49,032 nt of DNA from Mycobacterium attenuatum (GTDB taxonomy: Bacteria; Actinomycetota; Actinomycetes; Mycobacteriales; Mycobacteriaceae), in NCBI RefSeq assembly GCF_900566085.1, contig NZ_UPHT01000163.1, positions 1-49,032 on the forward strand, read 5' to 3'. Under the pieces are notes generated by a model. That model saw nothing but the letters and a program-made list of their open reading frames with translations, was not told where the DNA came from and did no database searches. This document shows positions 17,751-25,857 of this stretch, piece after piece (within the stretch, counting starts at the first letter, position 1; the number at the start of each line of letters is the position of its first letter). The translations under genes and the position numbers were made by a program.

Positions 17751-18068
17751 TCAACTGGAAAACTTGACCTTCTCGACAAGCTTCGCCAGGACATCGTCAG
17801 CCTCGCTGTAGGCCTTGGCTGCGACGCGCAGATTGGAGGCGACCTCGCTGGCAAGCGTGTACAGGCCGGTGCCCACGGAGTTGCGAATGGTGACCAGCGC
17901 CGTCAGCGTGGTGCTGAACTTCGACGTATACGAACCGTGGGTGGTCTCAACATCTTCGCCGATGCCCGCGACCGCTTCCGTCGCGGACTGGACATACGTC
18001 GCCGCCTGGTCTTGCGTGCTGGCGAGCACACCAAGAAATTCCGGGTTGACGGCTAAGGAATCGGACAC
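17751..18068 (-). CDS. EspC/EspF-family ESX-1 secreted protein
   Basis: This is a 105-residue helical protein similar along its whole length to EspC (Rv3615c): VNPEFLGVLAS, VEAAAG-like TEAVAGIGE, THGSYTSKFSTTL, NSVGTGLYT and a C-terminal LRVAAKAYSEADD. The Y-x3-D type VII secretion signal is Tyr87-Ser-Glu-Ala-Asp91. GTG at 18068 follows GAGGAG. It lies 78 bases downstream of the EspA-like gene and upstream of the EspD/H-like gene. EspC is co-secreted with EspA through ESX-1 in M. tuberculosis; secretion by the same route is inferred. Confidence 0.88.
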   Translation of the reverse strand: MSDSLAVNPEFLGVLASTQDQAATYVQSATEAVAGIGEDVETTHGSYTSKFSTTLTALVTIRNSVGTGLYTLASEVASNLRVAAKAYSEADDVLAKLVEKVKFSS

Positions 18069-18146
18069 GGCGTATTCTCCTCACGCTGAATGTTGTTGTC
18101 TTCGAAAGCTTCCCGACTTCCGAGCCTGACGTTGGCGGCGATAGCA

Positions 18147-19325
18147 TCACAGGCTGCGCTGCTGAGCAGATCCGGAGCCGGCCGCATTGACAGGTGCGCG
18201 TTCCGCACCGGCCGCGCCCGCGGCCGCACCTTTTTGGCCCTCGGCATCCTTCGTGGAGCGGCGCACCAGTCCCGGAGGCATCGCGGCTTGCGGGCTCTGT
18301 GCCGCTTCCCCGGCCGGTGAGCTCAACGCGCCCAGCTGACCAGTGGTCTGGCCGGATGTGGGCAAACCGGTAAAGCCGGCAAACCGAGTCAGTATTCCGG
18401 GCGAAAAAGCCGAGCCCGACGACGCGGTCAAGTCGGACAACCCGACCGAACCCGACAACGTGCTCGAGCCGGGCAACAAGGTCAGGTCGGACAACCCGGT
18501 CGAGCCGGACAACGAGGTCAAGCCCGACACCGACATCAAGGACGACAAGGACGACAAGGACGACAAGGACGACAAATCCGACAGCGACGAGAAGTCCGAC
18601 AAGGACAAGTCGGACAGAGACAAGTTGGATAGTTCCGACTTCAACGCCGAGACAACCTCGCTGACCTCGGTTTTCACGTCGGATACAAGTTGGCTGACCT
18701 CCGATTCCACATCGGAGACCACATCGGAGATTTCTGACTCCACGCCGGAAAGCAAGGCTTCCAACAGCGCAGTCAAGTCTTCGGTGAAATCGCTCGGCAG
18801 TTGCGCCAGCAGCTCGACTATTTCTTCGATACGCTCGACGAGTTTTTCGGCATTTTCAAACGTGGTGAGCAGTAATTCCAATAATGCGATACCAACGGCA
18901 GTCACCGCGACGGCGGACACTGCAGCCTGGAACACGTAGGAATCGGGTATGGTGACAATGGCGTCGTAAAGCGCCTTGGCATAGGGCTTGCAGTCCTCGA
19001 GAAAATTGATCCACTTCTTGAGGGTGCTGCGCGCCTTTTCAACCGCCGCGGCCTGGTCCGACACGAGTGTTCCGGTAATGTAGTCGACGTCGGCCATAAT
19101 CTGCTCGGCGTCCTGGAGAGTTTTGCTCTTCTCCGAATACTTTTCCGCCGCGGCGCCAACCCAGTTGTCGCTCAAAACGGCCGACGCTTGCGTTTCGATG
19201 GCCTCGCGGAACGTCGAGGAACTGGTGTCGAATACTTCTCCGGTGACCGGGGTTCCGACACCAAGCGTCGCATACAGGGTCTCGATAAAACTTATCGTGG
19301 AATTGAGGATGATGAGTGCACCCAT
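18147..19325 (-). CDS. EspA/EspE-family ESX-1 secretion-associated protein
   Basis: The product has 392 residues, the length of EspA (Rv3616c). The N-terminal helical part has the W-x-G turn at Trp55 (DNWVGAAAEKY) and a hydrophobic stretch near residues 130-155 (AAVSAVAVTAVGIALLELLL). The C-terminal tail GAAAGAAGAERAPVNA matches GAAAGTEDAERAPVEA of EspA. The middle (about 235-320) is low complexity, rich in Ser-Leu-Ser-Asp and SSL units, unlike EspA. ATG at 19325 follows GAGGAAAT. It heads an operon with EspC- and EspD/H-like genes. EspA is needed for ESX-1 secretion of ESAT-6; whether this paralogue can replace it cannot be told here. Confidence 0.88.
   Translation of the reverse strand: MGALIILNSTISFIETLYATLGVGTPVTGEVFDTSSSTFREAIETQASAVLSDNWVGAAAEKYSEKSKTLQDAEQIMADVDYITGTLVSDQAAAVEKARSTLKKWINFLEDCKPYAKALYDAIVTIPDSYVFQAAVSAVAVTAVGIALLELLLTTFENAEKLVERIEEIVELLAQLPSDFTEDLTALLEALLSGVESEISDVVSDVESEVSQLVSDVKTEVSEVVSALKSELSNLSLSDLSLSDFSSLSDLSSLSSLSSLSSLMSVSGLTSLSGSTGLSDLTLLPGSSTLSGSVGLSDLTASSGSAFSPGILTRFAGFTGLPTSGQTTGQLGALSSPAGEAAQSPQAAMPPGLVRRSTKDAEGQKGAAAGAAGAERAPVNAAGSGSAQQRSL
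18541..18576. repeat. Nine-base tandem repeat inside the EspA-like gene
   Basis: Four tandem copies of GACGACAAG (last copy GACGACAAA) lie on the plus strand. On the coding minus strand they encode the repeated Leu-Ser-Ser unit. In-frame nine-base units could expand or contract without frameshift. The long plus-strand open frame rich in Asp-Lys is a by-product of this repeat. Confidence 0.85.
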
Positions 19326-19767
19326 GCTATTTCCTCACACGCCTTGATTCAACGGGGTGATCCCACCGGGAGAGCATGACGGCGGGGGCGTCGTTGCGCC
19401 CGCCTGCGCGGACTGCTCACGCCGGGAAAACTTCTTGAGGCTTCGGGCCGGGCCGCCGTTGGCCCCCGACTGCAATGGACGCATGCGCAACACTCCGTAA
19501 CACTGTAGACGCACCCGTTTACAACCGCGCGCAGCCGGGACGGCGGACGGCAATCGAACGGCGGCGGGAATCGCTTTGTTGTCCAACCATTTTGACGCTG
19601 CAACGCCAATGGCCGTGGTGACCTCGATCCGACACCGAGGCTACAGTTACCCGACCAACTAGTCAAGTTAGGTTGACATACTGATCGTGGTGCGAAGTGC
19701 CGGCTCATTGGCAACAGTTGCCCCGGGCGCACTGCCAGGCAGAAGCTCCACCACGGGGAACTTCGAC
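19326..19767. other. Intergenic region between the EspA-like gene and hsaB
   Basis: This is 442 bases without a convincing gene. It must hold the promoter of the minus-strand esp operon. On that strand TTGACT and TAGCCT hexamers 17 bases apart lie around 19633-19661, a weak promoter candidate that would leave a leader of about 300 bases. A long leader would fit espACD, which has an extended regulatory region in M. tuberculosis. No KstR box is visible. Several short frames exist but are overlapped by shadows. Confidence 0.4.
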
Positions 19768-20331
19768 TTAGAGCCAGGTGTCCTGGGTGGTGGCGGTGAG
19801 GAACGCCTCCAGGTCGTCTCGCCACTGTGCCGGCGTGGTCTTGTCCGGCTCGATGCCGGTGTAGTCGCCACGGTAGAACAGCAGTGGTCGCGGTTTGATC
19901 TTCGGGACTTCCGACAGAGAACTGACCGAGCCGAACACGACGAAGTGATCCCCGCCGTCGTGTACCGAGGCAACGGTGCAGTCGATGTACGCCAGCGACC
20001 CGTCGATGATCGGTGACCCGAGTTCTGAAGGATGCCAATCGATCCCGGTGAACTTGTCGGGCTCCTTCGAGCCGAAGCGAGCCGACACATGCTTCTGCTT
20101 CTCGGTCAGCACGTTGACACAGAACCGGCCGCTGGCCTCGATGGCCTTCCAGGACCGCGACACCTTGGTCGGACAGAACAACACCAGCGGCGGCTCCAAA
20201 GACAGGGCCGCAAACGACTGGCAAGCGAAGCCGACCGGCACGTCGTCGTGCACGGTGGTGATGATGGTGATGCCGGTGCAGAACTGGCCCAGCACGTTGC
20301 GGAACGTGCGCGGATCAATCGGCGCGGACAT
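19768..20331 (-). CDS. hsaB: HsaB, flavin reductase of the 3-HSA hydroxylase
   Basis: This is a 187-residue member of the small-component flavin reductase family (FMN-binding split barrel): TFRNVLGQFCTGITIITT, GFACQSFAALSLEPPLVLF, CVNVLTEKQKHVSARF and HFVVFGSV. It supplies reduced flavin to HsaA for C4 hydroxylation of 3-HSA in cholesterol A/B-ring degradation. ATG at 20331 gives exactly the length of Rv3567c; the frame upstream is open but without similarity. It is the last gene of hsaA-hsaD-hsaC-hsaB, 14 bases after hsaC. Unlike in M. tuberculosis it is not followed by nat. Confidence 0.95.
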   Translation of the reverse strand: MSAPIDPRTFRNVLGQFCTGITIITTVHDDVPVGFACQSFAALSLEPPLVLFCPTKVSRSWKAIEASGRFCVNVLTEKQKHVSARFGSKEPDKFTGIDWHPSELGSPIIDGSLAYIDCTVASVHDGGDHFVVFGSVSSLSEVPKIKPRPLLFYRGDYTGIEPDKTTPAQWRDDLEAFLTATTQDTWL

Positions 20332-20345
20332 GGTTGGCCCCCGAA

Positions 20346-21248
20346 TCAGCCGGTGATACCGACCGTGAAGTCGTGCCCCCACAAACTGACCGCGGTGCTC
20401 TCTCGGGATATCCAGTCATCGTCGTCGACTTGCCTTCCCTCACAACCGAATTCGACGTCGAAACCGCCGGGAGTCTTCATATAGAACGACAGCATCAGGT
20501 CGTTGACATGCCGGCCCAACGTCGCCGACATGGGCACCTTGCGGCGCAGCGCCCGGTCCAGGCACAGACCCACGTCGTCGGAGTTCTCCACCTCCACCAT
20601 CAGGTGCACGATTCCAGACGGCGTCGGCAACGGAAGAAAGGCCAGCGAATGGTGGCGGGGGTTGCAGCCGAAGAAGCGCAGCCAGGCCGGCGGTCCGTCG
20701 GCGGGCCGGCCAACCACCTGCGGCGGCAGCCGCATCGAGTCACGCAGTTTGAAGCCGAGCACGTCGCGGTAGAAGTGCAGCGCCTCCGCATCGTCACGGG
20801 TGGTCAGCACCACATGACCCAAACCCTGCTCGCCGGTGACGAACTTGTGCCCGTAGGGACTGACGACCCGGCGGTGCTCCAGCGCGGCACCGTGGAACAC
20901 CGCCAGCGGGTTGCCCGAGGGATCGGAGAACAAGATCATCTCGTCGACCCGCCGATCCGCCAATTCGGCGGCGGTTGCCTCCTTGTACGGTGTGCCCTCC
21001 ACGTCGAGGCGATTGCGGATCTCTTGCAGCCCTTCGGCATTCGCGCATTCCCAACCCGCCTCCGCCAGCCGGTCGCGCTCGCCGGGCACGATCACCAGCC
21101 GGGCGGGAAAGTCGTCCATCCGCAAATACAGCGCCCCCTCGACGCTGCCTTTGCCTTCGACCATGCCAAGCACTTTGAGACCGTACTCGCGCCAGGCGGC
21201 CATGTCGGTGGCCTCGATGCGCAGATAGCCCAGTGACCGAATGCTCAC
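20346..21248 (-). CDS. hsaC: HsaC, extradiol 3,4-DHSA dioxygenase
   Basis: This is a 300-residue type I extradiol dioxygenase made of two glyoxalase-fold halves. The iron ligands are in place: His145 (GLGHVVL), His215 (GIVHLMV) and Glu266 (FDVEFGCEG), with the active-site His200 (NPRHHSLAF). It performs the meta-cleavage of the catechol 3,4-DHSA that opens sterol ring A. GTG at 21248 overlaps the hsaD stop (GTGA) and gives the family length; the frame is open further upstream inside hsaD but that part is not coding. HsaC is required for full virulence in M. tuberculosis. Confidence 0.96.
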   Translation of the reverse strand: MSIRSLGYLRIEATDMAAWREYGLKVLGMVEGKGSVEGALYLRMDDFPARLVIVPGERDRLAEAGWECANAEGLQEIRNRLDVEGTPYKEATAAELADRRVDEMILFSDPSGNPLAVFHGAALEHRRVVSPYGHKFVTGEQGLGHVVLTTRDDAEALHFYRDVLGFKLRDSMRLPPQVVGRPADGPPAWLRFFGCNPRHHSLAFLPLPTPSGIVHLMVEVENSDDVGLCLDRALRRKVPMSATLGRHVNDLMLSFYMKTPGGFDVEFGCEGRQVDDDDWISRESTAVSLWGHDFTVGITG

Positions 21249-22123
21249 TTGGCACCTCCCAGGAAATCGATCGTCAGCTTGTTGAACTCGTCGAACTTCT
21301 CCACCTGAGCCCAATGACCACACTGCCCGAACACGTGCAGCTGCGCACGGGGAATGGTCTTCAGCGCAACCAGCGCACCGTCGAGCGGGTTGACCCGATC
21401 CTCCCGGCCCCAGATCAGCAGCACCGGCTGGCGCAGCCGATACACCTCGCGCCACATCATGCCGAGCTCAAAGTCTGCCCCGGAGAACGACTTTCCCATT
21501 GCTCGCGTTGCCGCCAATGACTCCGGCGTGCTGGCCAGTTCGAAACGCTGGTCCACCAGCTCGGGAGTGATCAGCGTCTGGTCGTAGACCATGACCCGCA
21601 GGAAGGCCTCGAGGTTTTCCCGGGTGGGTTCGACCGAGAACTTGCCCAGCCGCTTCACCCCCTCGGTTGGGTCGGGCGCGAACAGGTTGATGCTCAACCC
21701 GCCCGGCCCCATGAGCACCAAGCGTCCGGCCCGGTCGGGATAGTCCAGCGCGAACCGCACCGCGGTGCCACCGCCGAGCGAATTGCCGACCAGCGGAACC
21801 CGACCCAGCCCAAGGTGGTCGAATAACCCCTTGAGCGCGGTGGCGGCATAGCGGTTGAACTGCCCGTGCTCGGCCCGCTTGTCGGAGTGGCCGTATCCAG
21901 GCTGATCGACGGCCAGCACGTGAAAATGCTGCGCCAGCACCGCGATATTGCGGGCGAAGTTGGTCCAGCTGGACGCACCGGGCCCACCGCCGTGCAACAG
22001 CACTACCGCCTGGTCGTTGCCCAACCCGGCCTCGTGGTAGTGCAGCTTCAGCGGTCCGTCCACGTCGACTTCGGCGAAGCGCGACGTGGATTCGAAGGTG
22101 ATCTCCTCGGTCGGCGCTGTCAT
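21245..22123 (-). CDS. hsaD: HsaD, 4,9-DSHA meta-cleavage product hydrolase
   Basis: This is a 292-residue alpha/beta hydrolase. The nucleophile Ser115 lies in GNSLGG, with Asp242 (GREDRVNP) and His270 (FGQCGHWAQ) completing the triad, one residue on from the positions I recall in the tuberculosis enzyme. The oxyanion region is HGGGPGASSW. It hydrolyses the C-C bond of the HsaC product to DOHNAA and an HD acid. The preferred ATG at 22123 overlaps the hsaA stop; a GTG three bases upstream (22126) is possible. Its own stop overlaps the hsaC start. Confidence 0.95.
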   Translation of the reverse strand: MTAPTEEITFESTSRFAEVDVDGPLKLHYHEAGLGNDQAVVLLHGGGPGASSWTNFARNIAVLAQHFHVLAVDQPGYGHSDKRAEHGQFNRYAATALKGLFDHLGLGRVPLVGNSLGGGTAVRFALDYPDRAGRLVLMGPGGLSINLFAPDPTEGVKRLGKFSVEPTRENLEAFLRVMVYDQTLITPELVDQRFELASTPESLAATRAMGKSFSGADFELGMMWREVYRLRQPVLLIWGREDRVNPLDGALVALKTIPRAQLHVFGQCGHWAQVEKFDEFNKLTIDFLGGAK

Positions 22124-23307
22124 CACACCATGGTGTCGCCGGGCGGTAACCCGAACTCGTGGTTCCCGAAGATCACATACGCCCGCTCCGGATCGTTGGC
22201 CGCATGCACCCGCCCGGCGTGCGCGTCGCGCCAGAAGCGTTGAATCGGAGCGTCGTTGGACAATGCGGTGGCACCGGACGCCTCGAACAGCCGGTCGATC
22301 GAAGCGATCGAGCGGCCGGTGGCGCGCACCTGGTCACGGCGGGCCCGGGCCCGCAGCTCGAACGGGATCTCCTTGCCGGCGGACAACAATGCGAACTCGT
22401 CGCCGACATTGCCGATCAGCTGACGCCACGCGGCGTCGATGTCGCTGGCCGCCTCCGCGATGCGGACCTTGGCGAACGGGTCGTCCTTGGCCTTCTCTCC
22501 GGCGAAGGCGGCGCGCACCCGCTTGCCCTGGTGCTCCACGTGCGCGGCGTAGGCCCCGTAGGCCATGCCCACAATGGGCGCCGAGATTGTCGTGGGATGC
22601 ATTGTGCCCCAAGGCATTTTGTATACCGGCGCGGTGTTGGTCTGCAGTCCGCCGGCGGTGTGGTCGTTCATCGCCTTGTAGGACAGGAACCGATGTCGCG
22701 GCACGAACACGTCCTTGACCACCAGGGTGTTGCTGCCGGTTCCCTTGAGGCCGACCACGTACCACACGTCGTTGATTTCGTATTCGGTGCGTGGGATCAA
22801 GAAGCTGCCGAAATCGACCGGCCGGCCGTCCTTGATAACCGGGCCGCCGACGAACGTCCAGGTGGCATGGTCACACCCCGACGACCAGTTCCAAGACCCG
22901 TTGACCAGGTAGCCGCCGTCGACCACCACACCGGCGCCCATCGGGGCGTACGACGACGAGATCCGCACGCTGGGGTCCTGCCCCCAGACCTCTTCCTGGG
23001 CCTGTTGGTCGAACTGCGCCAGATGCCAGTTGTGCACGCCGATGATCGAACTCACCCAGCCCGTGGAACCGCACGCGCTGGCCAGGCGGCGGGTGGCCTC
23101 GAAGAACAACGTGGGGTCGCATTGCAGCCCGCCCCACTGCTGGGGTTGTAAGAGGGTGAAAAAGCCAATTTCCTCCAGCGCCGTGACGGTCTCGTCGGGC
23201 AACCGGCGCAGCTCTTCGGTCGCCTGAGCGCGCTCCCGGATTTGCGGAAGCAGATCATCGATGGCAGCCAAAACCGCCTGCGCATCACGCTGTTGAATGG
23301 ACGTCAC
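22123..23307 (-). CDS. hsaA: HsaA, oxygenase of the 3-HSA hydroxylase
   Basis: This is a 394-residue group D flavin monooxygenase with the acyl-CoA dehydrogenase fold: LRRLPDETVTALEEIGFF, WGGLQCDPTLFFEATRRLA, GWVSSIIGVHNWHLA, NGSWNWSSGCDHATW and a C-terminal RFWRDAHAGRVHA. It hydroxylates 3-HSA at C4 with reduced flavin from HsaB. The length equals that of Rv3570c. GTG at 23307 is preceded by GGAGGC. It is the first gene of the hsaADCB operon, transcribed away from kshB across two KstR boxes. Confidence 0.95.
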   Translation of the reverse strand: MTSIQQRDAQAVLAAIDDLLPQIRERAQATEELRRLPDETVTALEEIGFFTLLQPQQWGGLQCDPTLFFEATRRLASACGSTGWVSSIIGVHNWHLAQFDQQAQEEVWGQDPSVRISSSYAPMGAGVVVDGGYLVNGSWNWSSGCDHATWTFVGGPVIKDGRPVDFGSFLIPRTEYEINDVWYVVGLKGTGSNTLVVKDVFVPRHRFLSYKAMNDHTAGGLQTNTAPVYKMPWGTMHPTTISAPIVGMAYGAYAAHVEHQGKRVRAAFAGEKAKDDPFAKVRIAEAASDIDAAWRQLIGNVGDEFALLSAGKEIPFELRARARRDQVRATGRSIASIDRLFEASGATALSNDAPIQRFWRDAHAGRVHAANDPERAYVIFGNHEFGLPPGDTMV

Positions 23308-23381
23308 TTACGTTTGCCTCCTGGGAGCGCGGCCTGTTCGACGACCGGATTGGACGACCGACAATGAACTTAAAGCAAGAC

Positions 23382-23395
23382 TAGAACACGTTCCG
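23382..23395. promoter_or_regulatory. KstR-type box, hsaA side
   Basis: TAGAACACGTTCCG fits the KstR consensus TnnAACnnGTTnnA except for the last base. It lies 75 bases upstream of hsaA, in the gap shared with kshB. A second, perfect box lies 68 bases away. Confidence 0.7.
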
Positions 23396-23449
23396 ATTTG
23401 TGTCGAGCAGGGTATTCCTGCGGCTGGTAGCGAGGCGAAGCCAGGTTTC

Positions 23450-23463
23450 TATAACATGTTCTA
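23450..23463. promoter_or_regulatory. KstR operator, kshB side
   Basis: TATAACATGTTCTA matches TnnAACnnGTTnnA at every fixed position. It lies 33 bases upstream of the kshB start. KstR, encoded at 36494, is the TetR-family repressor released by cholesterol-derived CoA thioesters. Confidence 0.88.
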
Positions 23464-23496
23464 GTTAGGTATCGAGAGGCGACAGGGAGGCGGGGT

Positions 23497-24582
23497 TTGA
23501 CCGAGGCAGTCCCTGACGAACCGCTCGGCAGCCACGTCCTGCAGCTGCAAATCGCCGAAGTCGTCGCCGAAACCGATGCGGCGCGCTCGCTGGTGTTCGC
23601 GGTGCCCGACGGGCCGGACGATCCGCAGATCCCGGCGGAGCGACTGCGCTACGCACCCGGCCAGTTCCTGACCCTGCGCGTGCCCAGCGACCGTACCGGC
23701 TCGGTGGCCCGCTGCTACTCGCTGTGCAGCTCGCCGTTCACCGACGACGCGCTCACCGTCACGGTTAAGCGGACCGCCGACGGATACGCGTCGAACTGGC
23801 TGTGCGACCATGCGCACCCGGGCATGCGGGTGCACGTGCTGGCGCCGTCGGGCAACTTCGTGCCCAAGACACTCGACGACGACTTCCTGCTGCTGGCCGC
23901 CGGTAGCGGGATCACGCCGATCATGTCGATCTGCAAGTCGGCGCTGGCGCAAGGCAGCGGCCAGGTGACACTGGTCTATGCCAACCGTGACGACCGTTCG
24001 GTGATCTTCGGAGACGCGCTGCGCGAGCTGGCGGCCAAGTATCCGGACCGGCTCGCGGTGGTGCACTGGCTCGAGTCGCTGCAGGGGCTGCCGAGCGCCA
24101 CCACGCTGGCGAAGCTGGCCGCCCCCTACACCGCGCGGCAGGTCTTCATCTGTGGACCGGGGCCGTTCATGGACGCCGCGCGTGAGGCCCTGCAAACGCT
24201 GAAAGTTCCTGCCCCACAGGTGCATATCGAAGTGTTCAAGTCGCTGGATTCCGATCCGTTCGCAGCGGTGAAACTAGCGGATGGCGGCGGCGACGACACT
24301 GCGCCGCCGGCAACCGCGGTGGTGGAACTCGACGGTGAAACCCACACGGTGTCCTGGCCGCGCAACGCCAAGCTGCTCGACGTGCTGTTGGCCGCCGGCC
24401 TGGACGCGCCGTTCTCCTGCCGCGAGGGCCACTGCGGCGCCTGCGCCTGCACTTTGCGCGGCGGCAAGGTCAGCATGGAAGTCAACGACGTGCTGGAGCA
24501 GCAGGACCTCGACGACGGGCTGATTTTGGCCTGTCAATCTCATCCGGAATCTGATTCGGTAGAAGTGACCTACGACGAGTAG
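23497..24582 (+). CDS. kshB: KshB, reductase of 3-ketosteroid 9-alpha-hydroxylase
   Basis: This 361-residue protein has three modules: an FAD domain (RCYSLCSSP), an NAD domain (LLAAGSGITPIMSI; ICGPGPFMDAA), and a C-terminal plant-type [2Fe-2S] ferredoxin with CREGHCGACAC and a fourth Cys in LACQSHP. It passes electrons to KshA for 9-alpha-hydroxylation of androstadienedione, which opens ring B. The unusual TTG start follows GGGAGG and gives the family N-terminus; the M. tuberculosis protein (Rv3571) is 358 residues. It is controlled by the adjacent KstR box. Confidence 0.95.
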   Translation: MTEAVPDEPLGSHVLQLQIAEVVAETDAARSLVFAVPDGPDDPQIPAERLRYAPGQFLTLRVPSDRTGSVARCYSLCSSPFTDDALTVTVKRTADGYASNWLCDHAHPGMRVHVLAPSGNFVPKTLDDDFLLLAAGSGITPIMSICKSALAQGSGQVTLVYANRDDRSVIFGDALRELAAKYPDRLAVVHWLESLQGLPSATTLAKLAAPYTARQVFICGPGPFMDAAREALQTLKVPAPQVHIEVFKSLDSDPFAAVKLADGGGDDTAPPATAVVELDGETHTVSWPRNAKLLDVLLAAGLDAPFSCREGHCGACACTLRGGKVSMEVNDVLEQQDLDDGLILACQSHPESDSVEVTYDE

Positions 24583-24621
24583 TCGCGGGGGCTAGGTTTC
24601 GTCCGGGCGGAAGGATGCGAG

Positions 24622-25164
24622 ATGAAGCGGCTGGTATCGGGTGCTCCGATGGTCGCGGTGATCGCCGGGCTGCTGCTGGCCGCCGCGCCCGCCCCGTATT
24701 CGCAGGCGGCCAGCAACACCGCCACCACCCTGTTCCCGATCGACGATGCGACGCAGCTCGAGACGCATACCTTCGTCAATTGCCACCCGAACGGCAGCTG
24801 TGATTTTGTCGCCGGCGCCGACTTGCGCACCCCCGGCGGCGTCACCGGGTTCCCGTCCGATCTGTGGGCCCGCCAAACCACCGAGATCCGGCCGACGAAC
24901 CGGCTGACCTACCTCGACGCCCACGCCACCGGCCAGTTCGAGCGGGTGATGAAGGCGGGCGGCTCGGACGTGATCACCACCGTCTACTTCGGCGAAGGCC
25001 CGCCGGACAAGTATCAGACGACCGGCGTCATCGACTCGACCAGCTGGTCGACCGGCCAGCCAAGTACCAACGCGGGCGTCATCGTGTGCACGCACATCCA
25101 GGTCGTCTACTCCGGAGTCAACCTCACCTCGCCCAGCACCTGCGCGCAGACGAATTTCTCGTAG
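24622..25164 (+). CDS. Secreted protein of unknown function (Rv3572 counterpart)
   Basis: This is a 180-residue protein with a signal peptide (MKRLVSGAPMVAVIAGLLLA, cleavage probably after PYSQAA near residue 30). The mature part has four cysteines (NCHPNGSCDF, IVCTHIQ, STCAQTNF), likely forming two disulfides. It lies 39 bases after kshB on the same strand, as Rv3572 follows Rv3571 in M. tuberculosis. I do not recognise a biochemical function. In M. tuberculosis the next gene is fadE34; here an 8.8-kb block intervenes. Confidence 0.85.
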   Translation: MKRLVSGAPMVAVIAGLLLAAAPAPYSQAASNTATTLFPIDDATQLETHTFVNCHPNGSCDFVAGADLRTPGGVTGFPSDLWARQTTEIRPTNRLTYLDAHATGQFERVMKAGGSDVITTVYFGEGPPDKYQTTGVIDSTSWSTGQPSTNAGVIVCTHIQVVYSGVNLTSPSTCAQTNFS

Positions 25165-25285
25165 CGTTGTCGCCGGCCGCCGCAACGCATGAGAAGCAGC
25201 GGCGCGGCGTCAGATTTTCATGCTGCGTTGAGCGCGACGAACTCGCAGTCCACTGCACACTGGGCGCAGATTGGACGCCCTGATT

Positions 25286-25760
25286 GCAGACTCAGCCCAA
25301 CTTGAGCCGCATCCTTGGGCACGGGCCGGTGTTTGCGCTTGACGGCGAGGACCACCGGCGGCCTCGCCGGCTGTTGACCCCGCCGTTTCGCGGCAAGAGC
25401 ATCAAGGCCTACGAGCGGATGACCGAAGCAGAAACCCTTCGAGAGATCGCCGGCTGGCGACAGGCCCGAGGGTCAAAGCTTGGCCGACCTTGCCATCGAT
25501 GATGCAGATCACGCTCAACGCCATACTGCGAGCCGTCTTCGGCGCCGGCGACGAAGAACTCGACGAGTTGCGGCCGCTGCTGCCGCCGTGGGTCAGGCTG
25601 GGCTCACGGCTCGCCACGCTGCCCGCGCCGAAGCGGACCTATGGTCCCCGTCCCGACGCACTGGCGGCGCTGGCCGCAGCAGCCGACACCAATGACAACG
25701 CGCTGCGGCAGGCGGTGATCGCCGAGGTGCAAGGCACCAGACCCTGCGAGCCGGGAGAAA
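25286..25760 (+). pseudogene. Cytochrome P450 remnant (CYP135/138-like, frameshift plus deletions)
   Basis: The frame starting near 25286 reads LSRILGHGPVFALDGEDHRR, then LLTPPFRGKSIKAYERM and ETLREIAGW, the C-helix region of CYP135/136/138-type P450s. Near 25490 the reading shifts phase to MMQITLNAILRAVFGAGDEE, LRPLLPPWVRLGSRLATLPA. Soon after, sequence from much further on in the family appears (NDNALRQAVIAEVQGTRP, the K-helix zone). The I-helix is deleted and the heme-cysteine region is absent. No valid start exists. It is a dead gene, on the strand opposite to the intact P450 that follows. Confidence 0.8.
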
Positions 25761-25857
25761 GGTGGCACGCGCGTGGCGTTGCGCACACCCCAAGCAGGGC
25801 GGTCGAATCGTGGCGCACCGACGTCACCACTGACGCGCGCACTCCGCCACGTTGCGC

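Noticed and set aside
18343..18939. Plus-strand frame encoding an Asp/Lys/Ser-rich protein
   Set aside because: It mirrors the SLSD/SSL repeats of the EspA-like gene; no start signal and no family.
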